Origin: Priestia taiwanensis
Lineage (GTDB): Bacteria > Bacillota > Bacilli > Bacillales > Bacillaceae_G
Assembly (NCBI RefSeq): GCF_014638355.1
Contig: NZ_BMFK01000001.1
Location: 1,689,160-1,753,159, forward strand
Length of the DNA: 64,000 nucleotides
Reading direction: 5' to 3'
Every line of letters starts with the position of its first letter. Within the stretch, counting starts at the first letter, position 1. A program made the translations under genes and the position numbers. The notes beneath the pieces are model-generated. The model worked only from the letters and a program-made list of their open reading frames with translations, searched no databases and was not told the origin of the DNA. This document shows positions 23,477 to 32,466 of the stretch, piece by piece.

Positions 23477-24571
23477 TCCTCTCCTCCGTATCTCCTTATA
23501 AAACTCATTTAAACGAGCCACTTCTTCTTTGCTTGCCGTTTCATCTCCGTATCTAACACGGTTATAAATATGGGCGATATCATCTGAACCTTCAGGGAAT
23601 TTTTGTATTTCCCTTAGACGATTCATCCACTGCTCAAATGTCTCACCTTTTCGTCTTGCATAGGAATTTTTCATATTTTTTTCTAAATGGAACACTTTGT
23701 TACGGATAGGATTTTTCGGTGGGCGTTGTTTTATTTCCTTTTGATAATAAACCGTTTCCTTCAGCGAATTAGTACCGGAAGAAAGAGCAAGCTCTTTCTT
23801 GCTTTTCTTCATCTTTTTTACGATGAAATATGCAACTAATGCGATGAAAATAACCGTCAGTATAATCGAAATATACTCCATTTCTGCTGATCGTTCAAAT
23901 ATCGCCTTTTGATCGGCATCTTCTTCCACCCCTACTTGCATTTTTCCGAACTGATCTTTAAATTCTTCTGTTGCTTCTAATGGTTCAATAGGAAGGATTG
24001 GTCCTAAAAATAACATAATGTAATAGAGAAGATAAAAAAATACAGCTGCAAGTTGTTGAAAGATTACTTTCGTAATAGCTTGGATGATAGGTAATGCATA
24101 AACAACACTAATTGTACAAATAGACAAAAATCCTAAGCTAATTAACTTCCACTTACGTTCATATATTGTTTTACTTGTGATCATTAAATACAACACAGTC
24201 TGAACACCAAACAGTGAGAACAATAATAGGTATGCCTCACTTCCATCAATTAAAAGTGAAATACATAAAAAGAAAAACGAGGCCGTTATGTAGTGAAAAC
24301 GTTCTTTCCGTATATCTCCATACATGATATAGAATAAGATAGTGAAAAAGAAAAGAGACGGAATTGACAACGAAAGAAAATACCACATAGTAGCAAACTG
24401 AACAACGGAGAGAACATAGAAAGCATTTGGCTGACTACTAATAATCCCCTTCATAACATGCAAAAAAATAAGGCTGGTACATAAGAAGACAAAAAAGACT
24501 CCCAACTTATCTACTTGTCCAAAACTAATATACGCAATAACATATGTTAGCACTTGGTAAATATAATTCAT
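23459..24571 (-). CDS. DUF4129 domain membrane protein
   Basis: 370 residues with about seven membrane helices (residues 1-195 and one near 230-250). The cytosolic C-terminal DUF4129 domain contains GETFEQWMNRLREIQKFP. Unlike larger relatives such as YebA it has no transglutaminase-like core. It is third in a moxR-DUF58-DUF4129 operon, a set often linked to cell-wall or membrane-protein chaperoning. The frame extends to 24631, but the ATG at 24571 overlaps the DUF58 stop (ATGA) and has a GGAGG-like site. Confidence 0.85.
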   Translation of the reverse strand: MNYIYQVLTYVIAYISFGQVDKLGVFFVFLCTSLIFLHVMKGIISSQPNAFYVLSVVQFATMWYFLSLSIPSLFFFTILFYIMYGDIRKERFHYITASFFFLCISLLIDGSEAYLLLFSLFGVQTVLYLMITSKTIYERKWKLISLGFLSICTISVVYALPIIQAITKVIFQQLAAVFFYLLYYIMLFLGPILPIEPLEATEEFKDQFGKMQVGVEEDADQKAIFERSAEMEYISIILTVIFIALVAYFIVKKMKKSKKELALSSGTNSLKETVYYQKEIKQRPPKNPIRNKVFHLEKNMKNSYARRKGETFEQWMNRLREIQKFPEGSDDIAHIYNRVRYGDETASKEEVARLNEFYKEIRRRGKDARE

Positions 24572-25719
24572 CTTCCGCCCCCCCTCATTAATTGTCCTAA
24601 TTGATTCACCGTATAGTAAGGGTAAGTCCATCCCCTACATTCCTCTTCGTGTGCTCCAATTATTACGTAAGTCGAATTTTGTTCTCCATGTTTTGCACAC
24701 TCCGTAAGAAACGGAGATGTAAGGAGTAAAGAGAAATTATTTTTAATACGTGCTAGTGCCTCTAGCACATGCGCAAAATGGATATTTCCTCCTCCCATTG
24801 GAAGATGAAATGGCCTATTCCCTTTATCAATACTAATAAATACTTCATATGTAATTTTTTGCTTCGTTAAATATTCACAAATAAACGCTGTATAAGAAAT
24901 CAATTCTTCTACGTTGGGTTGTATACACTTCCATTTAGAATCTGTTAAACAAAGAATGACAGAGAACCGTTTATTATAGACCGGTTGAAATTGTTTCGCC
25001 TGTAGTTCTCCAAGCCGGGCAGTTGCCTTCCAGTGGATATGACGAAATGATTCTCGTTCATATTTCTTTGTACCAACAACAGCTGATTCATCGTAATAAA
25101 TAGAACGACTTGTTGCATCAACACCATATACGTCTTGCTGCAAAAGGTGCACATTCTGAACAACTTTCAACATAGGAAACACAACTATTTCCGATGATAA
25201 GCTTGGAATAGATGGATAATAAACCGTCGCAACCCCAAATATATCATTCACCATTAAACTGACTCTCTCTAATTTATATACCCCTCGCTGGCTTACAGAT
25301 AGCGGTACTGCATATTCATTACAGCGATTTGGTTTTTGGATAAATGAGCTGCTATACATTTGCCCAAGTGACATGTATCTCTCATACTCTTTATTTCCTA
25401 CACTAATCGAGGCGTCTAGATGAAACGAATATTTCGCATTCACAATCGGTACTGGTGATCCATTAACAACTTGTAGCGATAATTCTCCATCCTCTCCTGG
25501 AAAAAGATGTACACTTTTCTTTTTATTTGTTACATACACATAACGGACAATATATTGAAGATACAAGTGTGTGCACAAAACAAATAAATAATAGCAAATA
25601 GCAATCCCTATAAGGAAATTCCATTTTAGAAAAATCGCACAAAAAAGCAAAAATGGCATTACCATCTGCGTAAATATCTGCATACTACCATGATACATAG
25701 CAACTGGCTTATCTATCAT
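24568..25719 (-). CDS. DUF58 domain protein
   Basis: 383 residues with two N-terminal membrane helices (about 10-50) and a DUF58/vWA-like domain. The hallmark is YERESFRHIHWKATARLGEL, followed by KQFQPVYNKRFSVILCLTDS. DUF58 proteins work with MoxR ATPases; the exact process is unknown. It overlaps moxR by four bases and the DUF4129 gene by four bases, so translation is coupled. Confidence 0.88.
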   Translation of the reverse strand: MIDKPVAMYHGSMQIFTQMVMPFLLFCAIFLKWNFLIGIAICYYLFVLCTHLYLQYIVRYVYVTNKKKSVHLFPGEDGELSLQVVNGSPVPIVNAKYSFHLDASISVGNKEYERYMSLGQMYSSSFIQKPNRCNEYAVPLSVSQRGVYKLERVSLMVNDIFGVATVYYPSIPSLSSEIVVFPMLKVVQNVHLLQQDVYGVDATSRSIYYDESAVVGTKKYERESFRHIHWKATARLGELQAKQFQPVYNKRFSVILCLTDSKWKCIQPNVEELISYTAFICEYLTKQKITYEVFISIDKGNRPFHLPMGGGNIHFAHVLEALARIKNNFSLLLTSPFLTECAKHGEQNSTYVIIGAHEEECRGWTYPYYTVNQLGQLMRGGGR

Positions 25720-26648
25720 TTGCTAATCTCCACTGGTACATCAATTTCATCCAGTATACTTTGGATCATATCTTCTTGATTAGAGCGTAGTGAACCTTCT
25801 AATGACAAAACTATACGATGTGAAAAAACATATGGAACCAGATGTAGCACATCTTCTGGAATACAATATGTACGGTTATTCATATAAGCTCTCGCTTGAA
25901 TCCCTCTCATTAACGCTAACGTTGCACGTGGGCTCACACCATGCTCAATGTATTCATGACTACGCGTACGATGAACGATTTGTAAAATATAATCTTGAAT
26001 CGCATCATGAATCTTCACATACTTTACTTCTTCTTGTAGACGATGAATATCTTCCACGCTAACGACAGCGTCTAACTCAGCATACGGCTCTTTCGTCACA
26101 AAGCGATTCATCATCGCCTTCTCTTCTTCAAACGTTGGATACCCAACAGATAACTTCATAAAGAAACGGTCTAATTGTGCTTCTGGAAGTGGGAATGTTC
26201 CTTGTGATTCAATTGGATTTTGCGTTGCAATAACGAAAAACGGATCTGGTAATTTATGTGTCGTTGCCTCGATTGTAATTTGCCTTTCCTCCATCGCCTC
26301 TAACAAACTTGCTTGTGTACGTGGCATCGCACGGTTAATTTCATCTGCTAAGACGATATTTGCCATAAGTGGTCCTAGGCGACTTTCAAATTCAATCGAT
26401 TTCGGATTAAAGAATTCAATCCCCGTAATATCACTCGGCAAAATATCTGGCGTAAATTGAATGCGGCGGAAGCTACCTCCGATACTTTTTGCTAATGTTT
26501 TCGCTAAGAGAGTCTTTCCTGTTCCTGGTACATCTTCTAGTAATACGTGACCTTTACTTAATATAGATGTGATGACTAGATTGATTACCTCTTCTTTTCC
26601 GATAATTATTTTTCCAATGTTACTGCGTAATATTTGAATAAGTTCCAT
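25716..26648 (-). CDS. MoxR family AAA ATPase
   Basis: 310 residues. Walker A is in LEDVPGTGKTLLAKTLAKSI, Walker B in NIVLADEINRAMPRTQASLLEAMEE, sensor 1 in VIATQNPIESQGTFPLPEAQLDRF. This is a complete MoxR ATPase, probably a chaperone for proteins with vWA domains such as its DUF58 partner. First gene of the three-gene operon, with AGGGAGGAG before the ATG. Confidence 0.92.
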   Translation of the reverse strand: MELIQILRSNIGKIIIGKEEVINLVITSILSKGHVLLEDVPGTGKTLLAKTLAKSIGGSFRRIQFTPDILPSDITGIEFFNPKSIEFESRLGPLMANIVLADEINRAMPRTQASLLEAMEERQITIEATTHKLPDPFFVIATQNPIESQGTFPLPEAQLDRFFMKLSVGYPTFEEEKAMMNRFVTKEPYAELDAVVSVEDIHRLQEEVKYVKIHDAIQDYILQIVHRTRSHEYIEHGVSPRATLALMRGIQARAYMNNRTYCIPEDVLHLVPYVFSHRIVLSLEGSLRSNQEDMIQSILDEIDVPVEISK

Positions 26649-26681
26649 GTCCTCTCTCCTCCCTATTCTAGTACTTCAATC

Positions 26682-26695
26682 TAATCAGAATTTTC
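26682..26695. repeat. 14-bp direct repeat flanking the methyltransferase gene (left copy)
   Basis: TAATCAGAATTTTC here is repeated exactly at 28206-28219, so the pair brackets the DNA methyltransferase gene. Confidence 0.7.
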
Positions 26696-26735
26696 AGATT
26701 AAGTAAATAATTTATTACATTTTTTTACATAAATT

Positions 26736-28190
26736 CTACTTATCTCGCGAATTTTCTATCCTCCATACCTGAAAACCAACGTCCAAATTGTCTATTTCTG
26801 TCACTTGTTGAACCGCTTCACCAGCACGACGAATCCGCTCTTTTCCAATCTCACAAATCGTCTCGAATCCTTGCTTATATGCACTAGCACTTTCCTCTAC
26901 TTCTTCTGGCTGTTGAATCATAATGAACGAACGCTTCCCTCCGTCCTCCGCATTCAACAGCATAACCGCATGCGCTGTGGTCCCTGAACCCGAGAAGAAA
27001 TCTAACACAATATCATCATTCTTTGTAACGAAACGAAGTAAGTATTTAATGAGTGAGACGGGCTTCGGATAATGAAAGACTTTCTCTAGCTGTAAGTCTG
27101 CTAGTTCCTTATACGCTGTTTCATTCGTACCTATTCCAACCGTACTATTTAGTTCGATGTCATATTGATACTCCGAAAGAAAGTTCGTTGGCGGCTTCGT
27201 TTTCCCTTCGGCAGACAATCGTTGAAAACGAATCGAGAATTTCTTAGATTTCACAAGAAAATACGTCCCTTTTGCTATTTCCTCATCTAACTTTTGCTGA
27301 TTCCACTTAAATTCTCCTTCTGCAATGAGCGGACTCTCATTCCATCCACCTTGCACACATACATCTTCTATTAATCTTACTTTCTCATAGTCCCCTTTTT
27401 CATACAGCCTGTCCTTTACATGAAATAAAACAGAGTGTGCTGGGAATGTTAATATGTTTCGGTTGTTACCACTGTTTAAAAGCGGGGCATCTCCGTTCTC
27501 AATTTGCTCGCCTTTATAGCGACTATTATTTCGTTTCTTCTCATAACAAAGTATAAACTCCACCGTCTTTCTACTCTTTCCAGACAAAGACGGAGCGGTG
27601 CGTGTCTTCGTCCAGACGAATACATCGATAAAGTTCTCTTCACCAAATATTTCATCACTTATTTTCTTCAAATTAGCAAATTCACGGTAATCAATACTCA
27701 TGAAAATTACCCCGTCCTCACGAAGCAAATCACGCGCAACCTTTAAACGTGGATACATCATATTTAACCATTTCGTATGTAACCTACTCGAATGAATATA
27801 TGGGTCATCCTTGTATACACTTCTCTTTTCTTTGAATGAATCATCATATACGAACTCTTGGCCCGTATTATACGGCGGATCAATGTAAATTACTTTTACT
27901 TTTCCCGTTAACTTTTCACGAAGCAATTTCAGTGCGTCAATATTATCCCCTTCTATATATAGATTGTTTGTTTTTGCATACTCTTTACTTTCCTCTTCGT
28001 ATGGAACAAACTGAAATCCAGAAGCTTCTTCTGCTAACGCCATTGCATCTCGCTTCCCTTTCCATGTAAAATCATATGTATGTTCACCAAGCAACTCCTT
28101 AAGCACATCGACTTGTATTTTCCCATCAATAACTGCTTCCGGAAACAACGACCTTAATTGTTCGACCTTTTGCTGAACATGCTTTGTCAT
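26736..28190 (-). CDS. Site-specific DNA adenine methyltransferase (type III Mod-like, beta class)
   Basis: 484 residues. Catalytic motif IV DPPYNTG (near residue 105) precedes the SAM-binding motif I LDFFSGSGTTAHAVM (near 400), the order of beta-class N6-adenine or N4-cytosine methyltransferases. It resembles type III Mod subunits but is shorter than most. No Res-type helicase-nuclease is fused or adjacent on its strand. It is divergent from an SF1 helicase with a 61-bp gap. It could be an orphan methylase, or part of a defence pair. Exact 14-bp direct repeats flank the gene. Confidence 0.88.
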   Translation of the reverse strand: MTKHVQQKVEQLRSLFPEAVIDGKIQVDVLKELLGEHTYDFTWKGKRDAMALAEEASGFQFVPYEEESKEYAKTNNLYIEGDNIDALKLLREKLTGKVKVIYIDPPYNTGQEFVYDDSFKEKRSVYKDDPYIHSSRLHTKWLNMMYPRLKVARDLLREDGVIFMSIDYREFANLKKISDEIFGEENFIDVFVWTKTRTAPSLSGKSRKTVEFILCYEKKRNNSRYKGEQIENGDAPLLNSGNNRNILTFPAHSVLFHVKDRLYEKGDYEKVRLIEDVCVQGGWNESPLIAEGEFKWNQQKLDEEIAKGTYFLVKSKKFSIRFQRLSAEGKTKPPTNFLSEYQYDIELNSTVGIGTNETAYKELADLQLEKVFHYPKPVSLIKYLLRFVTKNDDIVLDFFSGSGTTAHAVMLLNAEDGGKRSFIMIQQPEEVEESASAYKQGFETICEIGKERIRRAGEAVQQVTEIDNLDVGFQVWRIENSRDK

Positions 28191-28205
28191 AATCGCCCTC
28201 TCTTT

Positions 28206-28219
28206 TAATCAGAATTTTC
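28206..28219. repeat. 14-bp direct repeat flanking the methyltransferase gene (right copy)
   Basis: Exact copy of 26682-26695. It lies in the promoter gap between the methyltransferase and helicase genes. Confidence 0.7.
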
Positions 28220-28251
28220 TATATTTTAACATATATACAGGAGAAACATAA

Positions 28252-30642
28252 ATGCTAGAAAAAATCATACAACAATGGCAAAAAGCACTACGCCTAGAAG
28301 CGAAAGAAATAAAAGAAAATGGAAATCATATTTATCCTCTCACAAACGGCAAGCGTATGGCTGTCATCGGAGAAGATACATATTACTTATTCCAATCACC
28401 GTTCGAATTATCACTTCGAGATGATATTCCAATTCGTCTCATTCACCATGAGCAAGAATACGACGGTCAACTCATCTCATCTCTCGGTACACATCTATTA
28501 GTGAAAATCCAAGCATCTCTCGGCACTACTGTCCATGAAGCGCAATTAATGAGTGCACCGTGGGAACTACTCCTTACCCTTGCAGAACGCTTCGATGATG
28601 TACCCCGTGATAAGCAAAAGCGTATACACGCCTTATTAAGCGGAAAACCAGCAGTAAAACACCCACAAAATGAAACGATGCCTTCCTTAAAAGAAGCCAT
28701 CTACCGTGCATGGTATAACAAAACAACGTACATTTGGGGGCCACCTGGTACAGGAAAGACATACACACTCGCACATATCGTCGCCGAACATTATCGTCGC
28801 CGTAAAAAAGTACTTGTCTTATCTCATAGTAATGCTGCAGTGGATGTTATCATGCTAGAAGTAGCAAAAATCATGGAGAAAGAATGGAAAGAAGGACATA
28901 TTATTCGTTACGGCTATAGTAGTACGCCGGCGATGCTTCGCCATCCAACATTATTATGTAACCGTTATATGGAGAGCCTAGAGCCCTCATTGGTAGAGAC
29001 GAAAATTAATCCATATAATATTGCAAATGTCGAGAAAGAACGTTCCGAACAGAAGAAAGAACGAAAGAAGCTCGAACAAAATATCTTAGATGAAGCAATT
29101 GTAATCGGTACGACATTAACAAAAATTACGATGGATACATCGCTTGCAGAAAAAGACTTCGACTTAATTATCGTTGACGAGGCAAGCATGGCATATGTCC
29201 CACAAATCGCTTTTGCGACAACATACGGAAAACGCATCGTCGTGTGTGGGGATTTCAAACAACTTCCACCAATTGCAACAGCCGACAACAAAATCGTAAA
29301 CCATTGGCTAAAGGAAGATATTTTCCACCATGCAAAAATCGTTCAAGCAGTCGAAAATGACGAAGAACACCCGCACTTACTCTTATTAAAGAAGCAACGA
29401 CGTATGCATCCTACTATTTCAGCTTTTACGAATCATCATGTATATGATGATAAAGTAAGTAATCATCCGTCTGTGAAAGAAAAGCAAGCGATCGCGGACC
29501 TTGCACCCTTTCCTGGTGAAGCAGTATCACTTGTCGATATTCAGCGTCTACCAAATGTCGCTTTACAAGACGTAACGACAAGCGATCGTTTTAACATCGC
29601 CTCGGCACTTATGACGATGGAACTTCTTCACGAGGCAATGAAAAACGGCATTACGTCAATTGGAATTGTAACGCCATATAAAGCACAAGCTCGTCTACTA
29701 TCCGCACTTATTAAGGAAAATATCGAAACCCCCAAAAATATCGTTGCTGCAACGGTCCATACATTCCAAGGGTCGGAGAAAGACATGATATTTTTTGATG
29801 TGGTCGATAGTTTCCCACAAATTCGTCCAGGTGTGTTGTTCACAAATCGAGATGAAGAACGGCTTATTAACGTAGCGGTAACACGAGCAAGAGGTAAATT
29901 CATTCAAGTAATGGATAACAAATTTGCACATGCTCGTCTATCCTCTTCATACACATTGGCGAAACTAACGAAACATACGAGCAAGCATACACATACACCT
30001 GTATGGAAAACTGATGAACGAAAGCTATTTACGCTTATTGCCAACGCGACGAAACACATCCTAATTTGTACATCAAGCCCTTCTTCACTCCCGCCTTCTA
30101 TTTGGAGCGCGATTGACCGAAAAGGACTTCTCACAACAGTTGTAACACCGTCTAAACAAGCAATTCCGCTCCAAGCATTTGATTACATCGAACGTGATAC
30201 GTTATTGGAATGCGTCATTGTAGATTATGAGGAAATTTGCTACGGTGGTACTACTTTTGCAAAAGGGAAAACGAGCGTGAACTTATTGCTGACATACCTT
30301 GATATTCAACCAGGTACACGTAATGTTATACATAAGCAAGAAGTCTCCTTCACCCGCAACCGTGACATGAAGTTGAAAGACTACGTCACGACGTGGATTA
30401 CATGTCCATACTGTTCAAGTCGCTGTACCGCTACTTCGTTCAAAGGAAACTTCCGACTCCAATGTACGCATTGTGGTAGTATTCTTCGTATGTTAGAGAA
30501 CATGCTTCAAGCATATATTGACTACGTTGGGGTTTCGTGTCACACATGTGCGCGCCCTCTTCAAGCGGAGGAAGAGGAGAAAGATGTGTATGCGATATGT
30601 TATAAATGTGAGAAGAAGACGACGTTGGAGCAATTGTCGTAA
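28252..30642 (+). CDS. SF1 (Upf1-like) helicase with degenerate PLD-like domain and zinc ribbons
   Basis: 796 residues. Walker A GPPGTGKT is at 163-170, the DEAS box at 309-312 and GDFKQLPP at 333-340; QRRMHP, VAATVHTFQGSEKD and NVAVTRARGK complete the SF1 motifs. From about 590 to 700 a PLD-like fold follows (KHILICTSSP, LLECVIVDYEEICYGG), but the catalytic His and Lys of HxKxxxxD are missing. Two Cys4 zinc ribbons end the protein (CPYC, CTHC, CHTC, CYKC). It should unwind or translocate on nucleic acid. A role in repair, RNA handling or phage defence is open. AGGAG supports the ATG. Confidence 0.88.
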   Translation: MLEKIIQQWQKALRLEAKEIKENGNHIYPLTNGKRMAVIGEDTYYLFQSPFELSLRDDIPIRLIHHEQEYDGQLISSLGTHLLVKIQASLGTTVHEAQLMSAPWELLLTLAERFDDVPRDKQKRIHALLSGKPAVKHPQNETMPSLKEAIYRAWYNKTTYIWGPPGTGKTYTLAHIVAEHYRRRKKVLVLSHSNAAVDVIMLEVAKIMEKEWKEGHIIRYGYSSTPAMLRHPTLLCNRYMESLEPSLVETKINPYNIANVEKERSEQKKERKKLEQNILDEAIVIGTTLTKITMDTSLAEKDFDLIIVDEASMAYVPQIAFATTYGKRIVVCGDFKQLPPIATADNKIVNHWLKEDIFHHAKIVQAVENDEEHPHLLLLKKQRRMHPTISAFTNHHVYDDKVSNHPSVKEKQAIADLAPFPGEAVSLVDIQRLPNVALQDVTTSDRFNIASALMTMELLHEAMKNGITSIGIVTPYKAQARLLSALIKENIETPKNIVAATVHTFQGSEKDMIFFDVVDSFPQIRPGVLFTNRDEERLINVAVTRARGKFIQVMDNKFAHARLSSSYTLAKLTKHTSKHTHTPVWKTDERKLFTLIANATKHILICTSSPSSLPPSIWSAIDRKGLLTTVVTPSKQAIPLQAFDYIERDTLLECVIVDYEEICYGGTTFAKGKTSVNLLLTYLDIQPGTRNVIHKQEVSFTRNRDMKLKDYVTTWITCPYCSSRCTATSFKGNFRLQCTHCGSILRMLENMLQAYIDYVGVSCHTCARPLQAEEEEKDVYAICYKCEKKTTLEQLS

Positions 30643-30653
30643 AGGAGTTTTCC

Positions 30654-30677
30654 GGCTGAAGATTTGGGATTTCAGCC
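30654..30677 (+). terminator. Hairpin after the helicase gene
   Basis: GGCTGAA and TTTCAGCC form a short stem just past the stop, without a T-run. Possibly a weak terminator. Confidence 0.4.
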
Positions 30678-30701
30678 CGTTAGCGCAAAAACCTTACTAT
30701 A

Positions 30702-30905
30702 CTAAAAAATAAACCATCCTGCTACCTTGGCAGGATGGTTATACTGATTTTTCTTTTCTCGCTTTTTCTTTCTTCTATAATAAATGATAATACCGATTGC
30801 TAGGACGATTGGAATGATAAATGCGTACAAAGGTATTCCCAACAATACATTTCCTTTAATAGCCATGAAAATAAGCTTTAGTAACGCAAATATTTCACCT
30901 AACAC
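30702..30905 (-). CDS. Small membrane protein
   Basis: 67 residues with one long or two short hydrophobic helices (about 4-42), then a very basic stretch YYRRKKKREKK. The start is GTG at 30905 behind GAGGAAATAAGG. The last dozen codons run through the terminator hairpin at 30712-30750. No family recognised. Confidence 0.55.
   Translation of the reverse strand: MLGEIFALLKLIFMAIKGNVLLGIPLYAFIIPIVLAIGIIIYYRRKKKREKKNQYNHPAKVAGWFIF
30712..30750. terminator. Terminator
   Basis: AACCATCCTGC and GCAGGATGGTT pair exactly around a short loop, between the helicase gene and the small membrane gene. Confidence 0.75.
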
Positions 30906-30920
30906 ACCTTATTTCCTCAC

Positions 30921-31382
30921 TTATATTGTTTTTTCATATACGTCAACAACATGCCCCTTTGGCGTTGTTTTTTCTTCTACATATGTAAAACTAAATCCTT
31001 CCCAGAAGCGACGACCTTTTTCGTTGTTTTTTAAAACCGCTAGGCGAAGTGCTTTCTTTCCTTTTTGTTCTAACCAGTTCATTAATTCAACATATGCCAT
31101 CGTTCCGTAACCATACCCTTGGTAATCACCGTGAATCATAAATAAACCAATCCATGGATATCCATCTTTGTCATGACGGTCTAAATATGAAAATAGACCA
31201 ATATATGTATCGTCCGCTTTAATGAAGTAATGTTCACCAATACCAGAGCAAAACTCTTCACGAATTTCCGCTTCTGTTCGTGTCTCACAACCGTTCTCTA
31301 ATACATTATATTCTTTATTGGAGTTAACCATCTCACTTGCAATGTACACTGTTTCTTCTGTTAGTTTTTCAAAATGAAGCAT
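30921..31382 (-). CDS. GNAT family N-acetyltransferase
   Basis: 153 residues, single GNAT domain with the acetyl-CoA loop GDYQGYGYGTMAYVELM and the late motif NEKGRRFWEGFSFTY. The frame opens at 31454 with a very basic stretch that does not belong to the fold; the ATG at 31382 behind GAAGG is preferred. Substrate unknown. Confidence 0.8.
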   Translation of the reverse strand: MLHFEKLTEETVYIASEMVNSNKEYNVLENGCETRTEAEIREEFCSGIGEHYFIKADDTYIGLFSYLDRHDKDGYPWIGLFMIHGDYQGYGYGTMAYVELMNWLEQKGKKALRLAVLKNNEKGRRFWEGFSFTYVEEKTTPKGHVVDVYEKTI

Positions 31383-31434
31383 GTTCGTGCCTTCTTTCTC
31401 TCTTTGTTTCCTTCTACTATAATTCTTTTTGTAC

Positions 31435-31549
31435 CTACGTACAATCTTCCGCAAAAATATTTATGCCGTTCTTTTCTAGCACTCGTATCGCCTTTGCTAC
31501 AGGTAATTTCGGTCAGTGATAATTGTAAATCGTTCAAATACGAAATCAT
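31435..31549 (-). pseudogene. Small gene disrupted by a frameshift
   Basis: AGGAGG lies 7 bases before an ATG at 31549 that opens MISYLNDLQLSLT. In a second frame the DNA continues as KLPVAKAIRVLEKNGI and ends at a TAG at 31435. The total of 115 bases is one more than 38 codons, so one extra base near 31505-31512 explains both halves. A 37-residue protein would result. Family unknown; could be a sequencing error. Confidence 0.4.
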
Positions 31550-31642
31550 CTCTCGGCCTCCTGTTTTTATCTTACTAAAAAGCCTCGTCCCATACAGATA
31601 TTTTTTTCGACATCACCCCATATAAAAAACATAAAAAAATAG

Positions 31643-31671
31643 TTGCAAAAAAAATATCTCGATGTTAAGAT
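31643..31671 (+). promoter_or_regulatory. Promoter of azoR
   Basis: TTGCAA at 31643-31648, a 17-bp spacer and TAAGAT at 31666-31671. The first MhqR-like box lies across the spacer and -10. Confidence 0.6.
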
Positions 31672-31764
31672 AAATTCATCAAGAAAATCTTAAATTCGAG
31701 ATAAAAACATTCACATATCTCTACATCAAACTATTTTTATAATAAATATCTCGAATTAAAAATA
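31655..31764. promoter_or_regulatory. Three MhqR-like operator boxes
   Basis: Imperfect palindromes of the type ATCTCGAATTCGAGAT occur at 31655-31672, 31687-31703 and 31747-31764. This resembles the B. subtilis MhqR site found before quinone-stress and azoreductase genes. Confidence 0.65.
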
Positions 31765-31788
31765 AACAAAAAGCGGAGGAATTTTCAC

Positions 31789-32415
31789 ATGGAAAAATTA
31801 TTAGTTGTACAAGGTAACCCAAAGAATACGGAAGCATCATTCAGTTTACGCGTGGCGGACGCATTTGTAGCATCTTACAAAGAGGCTAATCCAACAGCTG
31901 TAGTAGAAACAATTAACTTATTCGCAACAGATGTTCCAGAAATTGATGCAGACGTATTAAGCGCATGGGGAAAATTAGCTGGTGGTGTAGAATTCACAAG
32001 CTTAACAGCTGATGAGCAAGCAAAAGTTGGACAAATGGGACAATTATCGAATCAATTTATCGAAGCAGACAAAATCGTATTTGCAACACCAATGTTTAAC
32101 TTCACATTCCCAGGTCGCGTGAAGAGCTACCTTGACACACTATGTGTAGCAGGCAAAACATTTAAATACACAGAGAATGGTCCAGTTGGCTTATTAGAAG
32201 GCAAAAAAGTAGTGCACATTCACGGTACTGGTGGCATCTACTCAAACACAAACATGGCACACGGCGATGCATACTTACGCCAAATCATGGCATTCATCGG
32301 TATTAATGACGTTGAAACAATCTTCGTTGAAGGTACAGCGGCTATGCCAGAGAAAGCACCTGAAATCGAAGCTGCTGCAACAGCAAAAGCAAAAGAAGCA
32401 GGCGCTCGTTTCTAA
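31789..32415 (+). CDS. azoR: FMN-dependent NADH-azoreductase
   Basis: 208 residues, flavodoxin-like fold. Phosphate-binding loop QGNPKNTEASFSLRVA near the N-terminus, the FMN motif ATPMFNFTFPGRVKSYLD (about 99-116) and HIHGTGGIYS. AzoR enzymes reduce azo compounds and quinones by two-electron transfer and protect against electrophile stress. The upstream MhqR-like boxes support induction by quinones. AGCGGAGG precedes the ATG. Confidence 0.9.
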   Translation: MEKLLVVQGNPKNTEASFSLRVADAFVASYKEANPTAVVETINLFATDVPEIDADVLSAWGKLAGGVEFTSLTADEQAKVGQMGQLSNQFIEADKIVFATPMFNFTFPGRVKSYLDTLCVAGKTFKYTENGPVGLLEGKKVVHIHGTGGIYSNTNMAHGDAYLRQIMAFIGINDVETIFVEGTAAMPEKAPEIEAAATAKAKEAGARF

Positions 32416-32426
32416 TATACATGATG

Positions 32427-32466
32427 AAAATCCCCCTTGTTCAGAACAAGGGGGATTTCTTTTTAT
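32427..32466. terminator. Terminator of azoR
   Basis: AAATCCCCCTTGTTC and GAACAAGGGGGATTT form a perfect stem followed by T-rich DNA; the end of the next gene overlaps it. Confidence 0.92.
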
